DNA of 30,755 nt from Pseudozyma flocculosa PF-1 (lineage: Eukaryota > Basidiomycota > Ustilaginomycetes > Ustilaginales > Ustilaginaceae): NCBI RefSeq assembly GCF_000417875.1, contig NW_006920881.1, positions 398,914 to 429,668 on the forward strand, read 5' to 3'. The first letter of the stretch is position 1; each line of letters opens with the position of its first letter. This document shows positions 19,216 to 28,340 of the stretch, one piece after another. The notes under the pieces are model-generated. The model was not told the DNA's origin and did no database searches. It saw only the letters and a list, made by a program, of their open reading frames with translations. The translations under genes were made by a program, and so were the position numbers.

Positions 19216-19749
19216 CTGCCCCTAGCTATGAGATGCAACAGAATCGGAAAGGGCAACTCACCTGCTGACATGCTGATGATCTGCCAAGTGCGTGGCGGGA
19301 GGCAAGCAGAGATTGCCGTCAGCGCTGACGCGGGCCCGAAGCCTGGGCCACGCTGACCCTGACGCGTTTTCTTCTCTCGGCCGAGACGGCCTTTTTTGCC
19401 TGCCAGCTGGCAGAGCTTTTTGCCGCGCGCGCGCGCGTCCATCTCCCTTCCCTTCCCACCATCATCGTCTCCAGCCAAAAAGTGGCCTCCCCATCCGTCT
19501 CCTGCCTTGCGTGCTTTGTCCGTTTCAGCGCCCAAGATCAGCAGGTAGCGACCGCGCGCGTACAGCTTGTGACTCACGCTTGCAAAAAGGCGATCTTTAT
19601 TGTGTGGGCGGTGGAGGCGAGTTGGCGTTGGCAGTAGCGGCAAGTTGGCGTCGGTGGTGGCGGCAAGTCGGCATCGATGGTGGCGGGGTTAAACGGCTGG
19701 GGAAGGTGATTGTTGGTGGCGTTGAGGTCGATTGGGCCAATGGCGGCGA
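19216..19749. other. No gene recognised
   Basis: Mixed sequence with a (CG)n run at 19424-19437 and CTTCCCTTCCCACC at 19447-19460, resembling module A ends. Antisense GT/GA-rich short repeats (TGGCGGCAAG, GTTGGCG) from 19605 are the reverse-complement style of the GCCACCC repeats at 17.1-17.3 kb. Confidence 0.35.
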
Positions 19750-20037
19750 GCAAGGGCTGACGGCGGTTGGGTGGCGGCGGCGGGCAAAGGTCCAATGGCG
19801 GGCGAGGGTTGATGGTAGTGGTCAGGTGGGAAGGAGCGACAGTGGAGCGGGCAAGACTTTATACCGAGGCAGGCGGGCAGGCAAGGCCACGCTGGCGGGC
19901 AAGGCTCAGCTGGCGGGCGGGCGGAGGCAGGCTGCCAGCCTGCGTGAGCACACACGCACGCAAGCCTGCGAGCCTGCGTGAGCACGCACGCAGGTGGTGG
20001 TGTGGCCTGGCCTTCACTTTTTTTGCGCGCGCGCAAG
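19750..20037 (-). repeat. Inverted copy of module A; right arm of the inverted repeat
   Basis: Read on the minus strand it starts GCGCGCAAAAAAAGTGAAGG (20037 downward) and carries GGTATAAAGTCTTGCCCGCT near 19867-19848 and TCGCTCCTTCCCACC after it, matching 16842-17150. The outer part is filled with GCAGGC and CGTGAGCACGCACG repeats. Confidence 0.7.
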
Positions 20038-20050
20038 CTTAGTCAGCCGC

Positions 20051-20189
20051 TGCAAACGGACCAAAGGGACGGGAGATGCTCAAATCGGATGGTGGTGTGC
20101 TGGCAGGCCCGGTGGCGCGTGCGCGCTAGCTAAAATACAGGAATCTCGGAAATCGGAAAAAAGGAAGACGCGCCTCGGAGCTGTTGGCA
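20051..20189 (-). repeat. 3' LTR of the Ty3/gypsy element
   Basis: 139 bp. It matches 27466-27607 almost throughout, with differences such as CAAAT for CGAAT, GTGC for GTAC, and a shorter CG tract. The G-rich TTTGGGGGC just upstream on the minus strand (about 20192-20200) is the likely plus-strand primer tract, though not a perfect purine run. Confidence 0.92.
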
Positions 20190-20347
20190 GAGCCCCCAAA
20201 CCAAAAAGGCTCCGTCCCGGAGCCGAAGCTCTCGGGCGGGAAGTGCTAGCTATGGTGACTGGAATGGTGACGAGAACGGGAGAAGACTGAGACGGAATGG
20301 AACTCGGAACGGGAATCGGAACCGAAGAACAGAATGTGGAGAAGCGG

Positions 20348-23300
20348 TCACAGCTCGGGAGTCTTGTCATCGGTCTTGTCGACGACAGCGTCAAGGGCGT
20401 TGAGATCTGCGTCGTCCTCAGGAAGTGCTGGCCAGAAGCGCTTGAGACAACAACAATGAGCGCGTTTGATGTGGGACGCATCGGCGAGGAGCCGGATGCG
20501 GTACGACCGGCGGAACTTAGCCTCGACGACATATGGGCCCGTCCAGCGCGGTGCAAGCTTGGCTGAGGTGGCGTAGGTGGAACGGAGTCTGCTCTCGTAC
20601 TTGAGGACGAGATCGCCTTCTTTGAACTCCTTGGGGTCACGTCGTGGCGCTGACGTACGTAGCTGGCGGTCTTGGCTGCCGAGGTGACGGATCTGGGCGC
20701 GCTCACGATCGACATCGACAAACGCGCGGGCCAGCTGGCGTTGCTCGACTGTTGGCTCGACGGTTGCGGCAACAAGATCCTCGCGTGGGTAGCGCGTCAG
20801 CCCGTAATGTAGCTGTAAGGGCGACAGGTCGGACAGCTCCTTCATCGGGTGTCTGTTGACGGCACGCAGTGCGTCATCGAGGTGCGGTAGCCATTGGGCA
20901 GATGCGGTCTCGCCGATAGGGACCTCTGTTGGCGCGGACAGCTTCTTGAGCTCATCGAGGATGGAGCGGTTGGCGCGCTTGACCATACCGTTGACCCAGG
21001 GTGCGTACGACGGCGTGATGTGGTGTAGCATGCCGACTTTCTCGAGATAGACCGCAACTTCTTGGCAGTTGAAGTGGGACCCGCTGTCGGTCACGAGGGT
21101 GTGAGGCAGGTGTCTGAGGGCCTTGCGCAACGACATGAGCGCCTTGACAACCTCGTTGCGGGTGGCGGAGCGCACGGGAAACGCCCAGGTGAAATGCGAG
21201 AAGTAGTCGATGACCACAAGTAGCTTGTTGATGCCGTGTGACAGTGGGAGTGAGACAAAGTCAGCAGCCCATGTCTCCATCGGCGAGATGACAACGACGG
21301 GACTGAGAGTGGTCCCTTCGGTCGGTCCGAACTGCTGGCACGTCTGGCAGCGCTTGACGAACTCGGCGATGTCGTGGACAAGGCGCGGCCAGGTGAGGCG
21401 CTGTTGGAGGCGTAGCTTGGCAAGGATGGTGGCGCGGCCGTAGTGACCCTCTTGATCATGCACTTGACGCAAGATGTTGCGGCCCTCCTTTTGCGAGACG
21501 AAGCGGAGCGGCCACAGCGCGGAGCGATACCAGAGCTGGCCGTCCTTGACAAAGTAAAGGCGCTGGCGTCTGAGTCGGTCTCGTGTCGCTCGGTCTTCCA
21601 GCATCTCAAGGAGCAGGAGGAATCGTACGGTAGCCTCGAGCTCGTCCCCTTCAAAGCGCTTGAGCAGGCGCTCCGCGGTCTCGTTGATGCGCAAATACTT
21701 GTCGTCTCGAGGGACCTTGGGAAGCGTCTTGAGCGACAGCGACAGCAGTTCGCAGTCCGTAGTCTCGACGGGCTGAGGCGGGTCATCGGAAGCAGCAGGT
21801 GGCCGGTGGCTGAGGCTGTGAGCAAGCTGGTGGCTTCGGCCAGAGACATGCTTGACGCGGACAATGTCATGGCGGAGCAGCTCCTCGCGCCAGCGGGCGT
21901 GCGCGTTCGGGAAGCGATCCAAGTCGAGAATCTGCTTGAGGGCTTGGCAGTCAGTGACAAGGACAATAGGCTGGCCGAACGTATACGGCGCAAACTTGTC
22001 CAGGACGAACTTTGCTGCCACGAGCTCTCCAAGATGCGCCGGGTATCGTTGCTCTCGCTCGGTGTTTCGCTTGCTGGCGTATGCGAGCGGAAAGACGACA
22101 CGCTTGACCTTGGGCTTGTCGGCGGTCGACGCAGCGGTCTCGTTGAGCGGCTCATGGGTCTCAGTGTCCTCGATGACCTCCCACCGCTTCGTGGCTGGGT
22201 CTTGCTGGACAAGGTATTCTTGCAACAGGACGGCGCCAATGCCCTTGCCGCTCCAGTCTGAGTGCACAAAGAATGGGTGGCCATCGTAGCGCGGCTTGCG
22301 GACAACGCGGCAGTTGACAAGCTGTTGCTTGACTTGCAGGAATGCGGCATCGTGGCGAGGGCCCCAGAGGTCGTCGAGAGTCCTATCGTAGTCATCGACG
22401 TTGCGGGTGAGCTCGTTGAGCAGTGCAAAGTGCTTGGCGAAGTCGGGCACCTTGCTGCGCAGATACGAAGCCGTGCCGCGGAACTGCATGAGCTCGCGTA
22501 CCGTAGAAGGCTTGGGCCAGTCGACAATGGCGCGAAGGCGCTCAGGATCAACTCGGATGCCGTGCTGACCGACAATGTGGCCGCAAAACTGGACCTCTTT
22601 GTGGAAATAGGAGCACTTCTTGACCGAGAGAGTAAAGCCGACGTCAATGCAGCGGTTGAGGAAGAGCCGGTTGAACTCGAAGAAGTCGCCGTAGCTCTGC
22701 TTGCTGCCGCCGCTGTCGTCCATCCAACATGTCCTGTTGCAATCGAAGATGTCGCCAAATGCTTCGACGATGAAGCGATTGAAGACGGAGGGCGAGATCT
22801 TAAAGCCGAAGGGCATGACCATGTAAACGACGTAGCCCCGGCCGGGCACCCAGGTCGTCGAAAGCAGCATGCCACAGGCGGAGAGAAGTGCCACAAAGAA
22901 GGCAGAGCAGCCATCCACTTTGAAAACGTAGCGCTTGCCCGAGAGCTTGCCCATCTTGACGTCCATGTCGCTGGGGTAGAACGACTTGTCGCGCATGTAC
23001 TTGTTCACGCCGGCATACTTGGTGACAAGGCGCCACTTCTTCTCGGCGGGAGGCGGGCGGGCAAGTGCTGCTGGATCCGGCTCGGGAATCGACGGATCAT
23101 GGTTGAGGCCCGCCTTCTTCAACGCGGAGTTGACAATCTGCTTGAGCACCTCGAGAGAGACGGGAGGGTACTCCGACGATGGCTTCGGCACTATGCGCGT
23201 CTCGGATACAATGCTGACCTCGTCCTCAGCGATGTAGCGCATGATATTGTTCGCCATGTACTCGTCGACAATCTTGTTGAAGAACTCCTGCTGTGGCAGC

Positions 23301-24514
23301 GAGAGCGGCTGTTGACGGCCCCGATGCGTCGTGGGCGGTGGCTCGGCGGTAAGCTTGGGATCGCAAACGATGGCGCGGTTCTGCTTGCAGTCAGCGAGCG
23401 ACTTGGCGAAGGCAAGGTGCTTGGCCTTCAGCAGCGCTTTGAAGTGCTCGCGTTCCGCTGGGGTCCCTACGCTGCCAAAGCGGGCTGCAATGGTGTCGGC
23501 GATGCGCTGCGCGCGCTCCTCGCTATCGTCGTCGGGCCGACCACTCAAGCGGAACGGCTGGAATCGATCTCGGTGGGCCTGCCGATCTGCAAGGTAGTCT
23601 GCGTCGTCGTTGATCAACGGGTAGAGCTGCTGGAGTCGCTGGAGTTCTGCCGGATCCACCGGTGCCTCTGCCAATTGGACGGTGTGTAGCGGTGCTACGG
23701 CGGACTCGGTTGACTCGTCGCTGCTCTCTGCCAACTCGACCTTGTCCTCAAGCAGGATCTCGACCTCATCCGTCTTGTCGTAGACTGGCGCCAACAATTC
23801 CAGGTCACCCTTGAGCGCAAGCGCTGGCGCAGTAGCGCTACCTAGCCTGTGGATGGCGAGCACCTCGAGTTCCTCAATGTTGGCCTCCATCGCATCCTTG
23901 GTCAGGCGGAGGGCATCGAGCGGCGTCTCGGGCAGTCCCGGCATGTAGGCTTGACGCTTGCTCTCGAGCCGGATCCATCGGCGACCGTCACTGGACTTGT
24001 CAGGCATAGGAATGAACGCAAGCTCGAGCCGGTAGAAGTGGATCATGCCAATTTCCGCCTTCCACGGTTTGCCGAAGAGCAGGGTGCCCGGGTATCCTCG
24101 CAGCACCTCAAATGACTGCTTGAGCGTACAAGAGAGGTGACCTTTGTCTCCAACGCAGACCGTGAGCTCGATGGTGCCGTCCGACTTGACGACCTTGCCG
24201 TTACCGAGCTTAGCGTAAACGTTGCTAGGACGGAGCGTGACTGGTCCATACGCGCCAAGGAAGTTGTATGACGCGACGTTCATCATGGCGCCATCGTCTA
24301 GCTCTGCATTGGTGGCAGTCACGTGGCCTGTGGTCTTGTTGAGGACCTCCGCGTAGACTTGGAACGGCGTGTTCTTGCCGCGGAGAGCTGCCTGCTCCAT
24401 CGCGCGGAAGTCGATGAGCGCCTTGATGCGACGGCGCTGGCGACGTGAAGGTTGCAGCTGGACGATGACGGCTTGCTGCTGCTGCTCAGGCGGAACTCTC
24501 TCTCTCGGTTCCTC
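20348..24514 (-). CDS. pol: Pol polyprotein: protease, RT, RNase H, integrase
   Basis: Open frame from just after the TGA at 24515-24517 to the stop at 20348; the first ATG is at 24400 (1350 codons). Numbering from that Met: protease-like LDDGA at residues 34-38; RT with FKVDG (Asp496) and WMDD (Asp561, Asp562; family YxDD); RNase H with HSDWSGKGIG (Asp715); integrase zinc finger HDQEGH then CQTC; integrase core Asp1047 (WAADF) and Asp1105 (LVTDSGSHF). The third catalytic position, 36 residues later, is Lys1141 (codon 20980-20978 AAG) instead of Glu. No chromodomain is seen at the C-terminus. RT should still work by motif, but the integrase should not. Normally made as a Gag-Pol fusion through the frameshift at 25072-25078. 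Confidence 0.9.
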   Translation of the reverse strand, partial: EEPRERVPPEQQQQAVIVQLQPSRRQRRRIKALIDFRAMEQAALRGKNTPFQVYAEVLNKTTGHVTATNAELDDGAMMNVASYNFLGAYGPVTLRPSNVYAKLGNGKVVKSDGTIELTVCVGDKGHLSCTLKQSFEVLRGYPGTLLFGKPWKAEIGMIHFYRLELAFIPMPDKSSDGRRWIRLESKRQAYMPGLPETPLDALRLTKDAMEANIEELEVLAIHRLGSATAPALALKGDLELLAPVYDKTDEVEILLEDKVELAESSDESTESAVAPLHTVQLAEAPVDPAELQRLQQLYPLINDDADYLADRQAHRDRFQPFRLSGRPDDDSEERAQRIADTIAARFGSVGTPAEREHFKALLKAKHLAFAKSLADCKQNRAIVCDPKLTAEPPPTTHRGRQQPLSLPQQEFFNKIVDEYMANNIMRYIAEDEVSIVSETRIVPKPSSEYPPVSLEVLKQIVNSALKKAGLNHDPSIPEPDPAALARPPPAEKKWRLVTKYAGVNKYMRDKSFYPSDMDVKMGKLSGKRYVFKVDGCSAFFVALLSACGMLLSTTWVPGRGYVVYMVMPFGFKISPSVFNRFIVEAFGDIFDCNRTCWMDDSGGSKQSYGDFFEFNRLFLNRCIDVGFTLSVKKCSYFHKEVQFCGHIVGQHGIRVDPERLRAIVDWPKPSTVRELMQFRGTASYLRSKVPDFAKHFALLNELTRNVDDYDRTLDDLWGPRHDAAFLQVKQQLVNCRVVRKPRYDGHPFFVHSDWSGKGIGAVLLQEYLVQQDPATKRWEVIEDTETHEPLNETAASTADKPKVKRVVFPLAYASKRNTEREQRYPAHLGELVAAKFVLDKFAPYTFGQPIVLVTDCQALKQILDLDRFPNAHARWREELLRHDIVRVKHVSGRSHQLAHSLSHRPPAASDDPPQPVETTDCELLSLSLKTLPKVPRDDKYLRINETAERLLKRFEGDELEATVRFLLLLEMLEDRATRDRLRRQRLYFVKDGQLWYRSALWPLRFVSQKEGRNILRQVHDQEGHYGRATILAKLRLQQRLTWPRLVHDIAEFVKRCQTCQQFGPTEGTTLSPVVVISPMETWAADFVSLPLSHGINKLLVVIDYFSHFTWAFPVRSATRNEVVKALMSLRKALRHLPHTLVTDSGSHFNCQEVAVYLEKVGMLHHITPSYAPWVNGMVKRANRSILDELKKLSAPTEVPIGETASAQWLPHLDDALRAVNRHPMKELSDLSPLQLHYGLTRYPREDLVAATVEPTVEQRQLARAFVDVDRERAQIRHLGSQDRQLRTSAPRRDPKEFKEGDLVLKYESRLRSTYATSAKLAPRWTGPYVVEAKFRRSYRIRLLADASHIKRAHCCCLKRFWPALPEDDADLNALDAVVDKTDDKTPEL
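20978..20980 (-). other. Integrase catalytic Glu replaced by Lys
   Basis: Codon AAG inside NGMVKRANRS, where Ty3/gypsy integrases have Glu of the D,D-35-E triad. Spacing from Asp1105 is exactly that of the motif. One G-to-A change from GAG would explain it, and the ancestral context would be a CpG. Confidence 0.85.
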
Positions 24515-24517
24515 TCA
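24515..24517 (-). other. In-frame TGA between the linker and the protease
   Basis: The frame upstream (25078 down to here, ending PERCH) and the pol frame downstream (EEPRERVPPEQQQQ) are the same frame, split only by this TGA. A CGA-to-TGA change at a CpG is the simplest cause. Programmed read-through cannot be excluded. Confidence 0.75.
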
Positions 24518-25078
24518 GTGGCAGCGCTCTGGCCCACGCTTGGACTCGCTCACGAGCGGCTCTGGCGTCACCCCGATCTCTTCTCTCTCTTCTTCTTCTT
24601 GCACTTGCGGCGCTTCAGCGCGTGCTGGCCCAGGCTCGGCGACTAGAGCTGGGGTTGGTGCGGTACGGCGCGGGATGGAAGGCGTAGGCTTTGTGCTCGG
24701 ACGTGAAACGGGACTTGGCGCTGAAACTTGAGCTGGACCTGACGGCGGCGAGGGCACTGGAGCGGGTGCAGTGGACGGGACTGGAGCCGGCATCGGAAGC
24801 GGGTGCTCAGGTGGCGGAGGCGTGAAGACATCCTCGAAACCCGGAGTGACGTCGCAATGTTGCGAACGGCGAATAGCCGCTAGGTCCGGACATTGCTCGT
24901 CAAGCTCGGCGAGCGCTGTCGGGACATGCTGACGGGCACTGGCTGGATCGGAAAACGGCGGACGACAAAGGAGCTGAAAGGTTGGGCGCGGCGGAAGAGA
25001 GGAATGTGACTTGACGCTCGACAAAGGCAGGATAGCCCCGGGAGGCGAGCGGATCTCTGAGGGCCCGCTCAGTTTCCC
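24518..25078 (-). CDS. N-terminal linker of the Gag-Pol fusion
   Basis: After a -1 shift at 25072-25078 the frame is open to 24515 and encodes a Pro-rich, low-complexity linker (runs of PPPPEHPLPMPAPVP type) followed by an acidic EEEEREE stretch. Such linkers join nucleocapsid to protease in gypsy elements. No catalytic motif is visible. Confidence 0.65.
25069..25078 (-). promoter_or_regulatory. Programmed -1 ribosomal frameshift site
   Basis: The gag frame reads G GGA AAC then TGA. GGGAAAC fits the X-XXY-YYZ slippery rule, and the gag stop is the next codon. Slipping back one base gives GGG AAA CTG AGC and enters the linker/pol frame. Just downstream GAGCGG can pair with CCGCTC across 12 nt, a possible stimulatory stem, although its spacer is very short. 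Confidence 0.8.
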
Positions 25079-25347
25079 GACGGCAGTCCGAGGGCACGTC
25101 GCGCGTAGTTGATGTCCCTACCAAGGCCGTTGCGGAAGGAGATCTCTGCCTGCGTGAGCAGCGTACCGGTGCACGACGCCTGCTGATGACCGCGGTGGCC
25201 ACATCGGTGGCACTCGGTGCCGTCCGCGGGCTCGGTGCCGGGCGCGAGCGGGAACTCATCCTCCGTGGTCGGGCGCGAGACGGTGCGCGGATGACGCTGC
25301 TGCCAGGCCGCCTTCTTTTGCTCATAGATGCGATGGCCGTCGGGCGT

Positions 25348-25494
25348 TGCCGATGGCTCCGAGGCGCGTCTAGCATTTTACCTCTTCCAACTTCCGAGCC
25401 CCACCTGTATTATAGCCTCGCGCGCGCGCGTATCCCCCCTGCCAGCACACCATCACCTTCCGAATCCAGCATCCGTCCCTTTGGTCCGTTTTCA
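25348..25494 (+). mobile_element. Inverted solo LTR inside gag
   Basis: 147 bp starting TGCCGATGGCTCCGAGG and ending GGTCCGTTTTCA, aligned end to end with the flanking LTRs but in the opposite orientation and more diverged. It is flanked by GCGT at 25344-25347 and GCGT at 25495-25498, a 4-bp duplication of the same length as the host element's. It creates the early gag stop at 25370-25372. Confidence 0.9.
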
Positions 25495-26800
25495 GCGTGT
25501 CTGGGTGCGTTGACTGGCCGTTGCGGAGCAGGACTGCAAGGCGCTCACGAGCAGAAAGCGAGGCGAGAGGGCGAGTGGGCGACGGGGTCAGGCTCGGAGG
25601 GTACGGGGCCGGGCGCTGACAAGGCGGACTTGGGCGGTAGCTCGGACCGGCACCATTGTATGGGACAGGGCCATTGGGCAGAGGGTACGAGCCGTCGCCG
25701 ATACGGCGCTGAGCCGGCACTAGGACCGGAGCGGACTGCTGCCAGAAGTGACGCATCTGGTCGACGTCGACTTCCACCTCCGTGTACTTGTCGGCGGTCC
25801 TTTTGACGTCGTCCCACGACTCCTCAAACTCGCCGATGCGGCCGATCTTGCGCTCCTCGTCAATGGCCTCCACAAGCTGCGGATGGTTGACCTTGCGCAT
25901 CGCGGCGACGACGTCAGCCACGTTGGTAGTGGTGCCTGGAAGCGCCACGGTCTGGCGGATGGCGCGAGGCAGGCCGTGGATGAGATGCTTGGCTCGGAAC
26001 CCTTGGACGATGTGCTTGTTGCTAACTCGGCGGTCTGCAGCGGCGATCTCGTCGAGCAGCTTGTCGTAGCTCTTCTTGTCTCGAATGGCGTCATACTTGC
26101 TGAGCTCAGCGGCCTTGCTTTGGAAGCCGAGGAAGGCACCAAAGCTGTAGCCGTCGATGGCCTCGTCACCATACTTCTCGAGGAAGGCCTTCTCGATCGC
26201 CTTGAACGAGGCCTGCGTGCTTGCGTCGAGGGTATCGAACCATGTCTTGGCATCCTTGTCGATGAGCAGCTGGAAGATTTCGGCTCGCTTGCCGTCGTCG
26301 TCGTACTTGCGGTCCAGACAGTAAAGCTGGAACTGACGTAGCCACTTGCGCGCCGGCTGTTCGACGGGCTTGCCGCGGTACGGAGTCGGCATGCCGCCGA
26401 ACGTCAGGCGGTTGCGCTCGCGCTCGAGACGATCTTTGTACTCAGCCATGATGCGATTGAGCTCGATCTGGGCAGCACGGAGGGCTTCCTTGGTTGCCTG
26501 GAATGCCTCGCGGCGGAGATGCCGGAAGGTGCAATAGTCGAGCGGAAAGGGAGCTCCGGGCAGTGACGTGGTGGAAACGATGGAAAGGGTCGACTGGCCG
26601 GTAGGCTCGCGAGAGCGGATGGAAGGAGGTTCGGAAAGCGTCGAGGTCGTCGGTGCTGGAGTCGAATGGTACGAGGGCGGGAGTGGAATCGATGCCGCAA
26701 GCTCAAGTGTCGAAGACTGATTAGCCGGTTCTGGGAAAGGTGCAGGCGAAAGGCGCGAAGGTGTTGCCACCGCAGCGATGGCCTGGCTGGATCCGTACAA

Positions 26801-27465
26801 CGGGAGCCGCGATGCCGGAAGCCGGGAAGCAGGGAGTCGAGCGACGGGACGAGAAGAGAGGTCAACGGGATTGAAGACCAGAGGCGGCGGCCTACTTATA
26901 GTCTCGAAGTGTCGCTTGCGAGTCGCTGGTTGGGGTGCGCGGAGGAGAGGCGCGAGTGCGGCAGCTTCTGCCTCAGCAGCGGCAACTGCTCGAGTTCGTC
27001 CTGGTGAGGTCTGGGCCCTCTGCGGTGTCGGTCAACGAGGCGGTGACGGAGTCGGGCTCGGAGTCAGGGACGGAAGGGGTGAAGAGGATTGCTGCATGCA
27101 CCGGGTCACCGGAAAGTAACCGCTGCAAGCAAGGTGGCACACAGGGAGTCGCGGAACGGGGGAGAACGGTGGCCGCTACGGTTTGAGCCGCAGGGTAGGT
27201 CGAATCAGTCAGAGGATGCGATGCAAGTGGGGCGATGGATGCGATGCCTAATCAGGACAAAAAGAAGACTGCGGGCTGTGAGGGGTAGCTGCGACGGATC
27301 GGTGGCGAGCGCGCGTGCGTCGTCAGAAGCCGCGCAGAGTCAGATCAATCGGAACGAGTCGGTGATGCTGTTGACGAGGCGCTACAGTAGGTCAAGAGCT
27401 GGCTTCAGGTTGTCGGTAGGAGCAGACGGGCTTGATGTTGTCATTCCCTGTAGGGGTCTCCAAAC
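26801..27465 (-). other. Untranslated leader between the 5' LTR and gag
   Basis: 665 nt. A TATAAG motif lies at about 26895-26900 on the minus strand. Short open frames are not recognisable. It includes the primer binding site at its 5' end. Confidence 0.6.
27446..27462 (-). promoter_or_regulatory. Primer binding site of the retrotransposon
   Basis: TGGAGACCCCTACAGGG begins three bases inside the 5' LTR boundary. TGG pairs with the CCA end of a tRNA, and the following bases predict a tRNA 3' end of GTAGGGGTCTCCA. I cannot name the tRNA. Confidence 0.65.
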
Positions 27466-27607
27466 TGCAAACGGACCAAAGGGACGGGAGATGCTCGAAT
27501 CGGATGGTGGTGTACTGGCAGGCCCGGTGGCGCGCGCGCGCGCTAGCTAAAATACAGGAATCTCGGAAATCGGAAAAAAAGGAAGACGTGCCTCGGAGCC
27601 GTTGGCA
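27466..27607 (-). repeat. 5' LTR of the Ty3/gypsy element
   Basis: 142 bp, TG...CA on the minus strand. It contains a TGTATTTTAG TATA-like motif and a (CG)n tract of about 14 bases (about 27529-27542). Confidence 0.92.
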
Positions 27608-27790
27608 CCGCGCCAGCCAGCCAGCCCCTGAGCCAACCAGCCAACTCGCCTGCCTGTGCCAGCCAGCCGTCCCACCCGCGCGCCTGCCCAAGCCTGCGAG
27701 CCAACCCAGCCCCCGAGCCTGCCAGCCAACCCAGCCCCCGAGCCTGCCTCCCAGCCAGCCCGCCCGCCCGCAGCTTGGCTGCTCGCTGCA
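27608..27790. repeat. CAGCC-rich low-complexity tract 1
   Basis: Repeated CCAGCC, GCCAGCCAACCCAGCC and CCCGAGCCTGCC words. Open frames in it are compositional only. It ends with GCTGCAGCAGGCAGGG, which recurs before the hairpin at 28341. Confidence 0.8.
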
Positions 27791-27820
27791 GCAGGCAGGG
27801 CGGAAGCGGAGGGGAGCAGC

Positions 27821-27875
27821 CGTCAATCATCGGAATCCTCGGAGAGGCGCTCTCCAAGGATTCCGATGATTGACG
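27821..27875. repeat. 55-bp near-perfect palindrome (hairpin family)
   Basis: 27821-27846 pairs with 27850-27875 at 25 of 26 positions with a 3-nt loop (GCG). Arms begin CGTCAATCATCGGAATCC. Confidence 0.92.
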
Positions 27876-27929
27876 GCGCGGACGCGGCGCAGACACGGCA
27901 TGGACGCGGTAGGCAGGGCGGTGGGGCTA

Positions 27930-28057
27930 CGATTTTGGATCGTAGCTAGATTGTAGGTAGGCTGCGCATCGAAAAATCGTATACAGGGCTCGATGCCCGA
28001 TTTCCGATCGTAGCCTGGCCACGATCCAAATTGGGCCCGACCCTGCTGCTAGCTATG
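27930..28057. repeat. TAGCTAGC-ended fragment
   Basis: Begins near CGTAGCTAGATTG and ends TGCTGCTAGCTATG at 28044-28057. The ending is the exact right end of the element at 30172-30439. The middle contains AAATCGTATAC and CCGATTTCCGATCG. The left boundary is not clear. Confidence 0.45.
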
Positions 28058-28260
28058 TTTATAGTCACTCCGAGGCAGGCAGGCAGGCAGTCAGAGAGCC
28101 TGCGTGCGTGGGCACACCTGCCAGGCAAAAGATCTATATGAGCACATACGCAGGACAGGCAGACTTTGTGCTTGAGCATGCATGCAGGCCTGACGGTGCA
28201 ATTTTCAAGTTTTTGCAAGCTTGCACCAGCAATTCTCTGCCTGCCTGCCTGCCTGTCAGC
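28058..28260 (-). repeat. Third, diverged copy of inverted module A
   Basis: TTTATAGTCACTCCGAGGCA, then (GCAG)n, CCTGCGTGCGTGGGCAC and CTGCAGGCC-type words parallel 19855-20037. It is followed by GCCAGCCAGC and TTGCTGCAGCAGGCAGGG. Confidence 0.5.
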
Positions 28261-28340
28261 CAAGCTTGCCAGCCAGCCAGCTGGCTTTGAATACTTGCTG
28301 CAGCAGGCAGGGTAAAAACAGAGCACAATCAAACAACAGA

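Larger units (their letters stand above)
25069..26800 (-). pseudogene. gag: Gag (capsid and CCHC zinc knuckle), split by a solo LTR
   Basis: The capsid half lies at 26800-25495: a Pro/Ser-rich N-terminus, then a Retrotrans_gag-like domain (GKPVEQPARKWLRQFQLYC onward to about 25760). The frame then runs into the inserted LTR and stops at 25370. The second half, 25347-25069, carries a perfect CCHC zinc knuckle (CHRCGHRGHQQASC, C-x2-C-x4-H-x4-C) in a different frame. Removing the 147-bp LTR and one GCGT copy puts the two halves back in one frame that ends at the frameshift site. Start: the frame is open upstream to about 26895, but the first ATG in it is at 26449; the position at 26800 is TTG. 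So the true start is uncertain, or lost. Confidence 0.85.
20051..27607 (-). mobile_element. Ty3/gypsy LTR retrotransposon, full length but damaged
   Basis: 7557 bp bounded by direct repeats of 139 and 142 bp. On the minus strand each begins TGCCAAC and ends GTTTGCA, the usual TG...CA form. The plus-strand bases just outside are CCGC at 20047-20050 and CCGC at 27608-27611, a 4-bp target duplication. The order gag, protease, reverse transcriptase, RNase H, integrase is that of Ty3/gypsy (Metaviridae). The LTRs differ at about five positions plus repeat-length changes, mostly C/T or G/A at CpG, so the insertion is not brand new. It landed next to the CAGCC-rich array. Damage: solo LTR in gag, a stop in pol, and an altered integrase residue. 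Confidence 0.93.

Noticed and set aside
22262..23689. 475-codon open frame on the plus strand
   Set aside because: It is antisense to pol, whose motifs are clear on the other strand. Long antisense frames are expected at this GC content.
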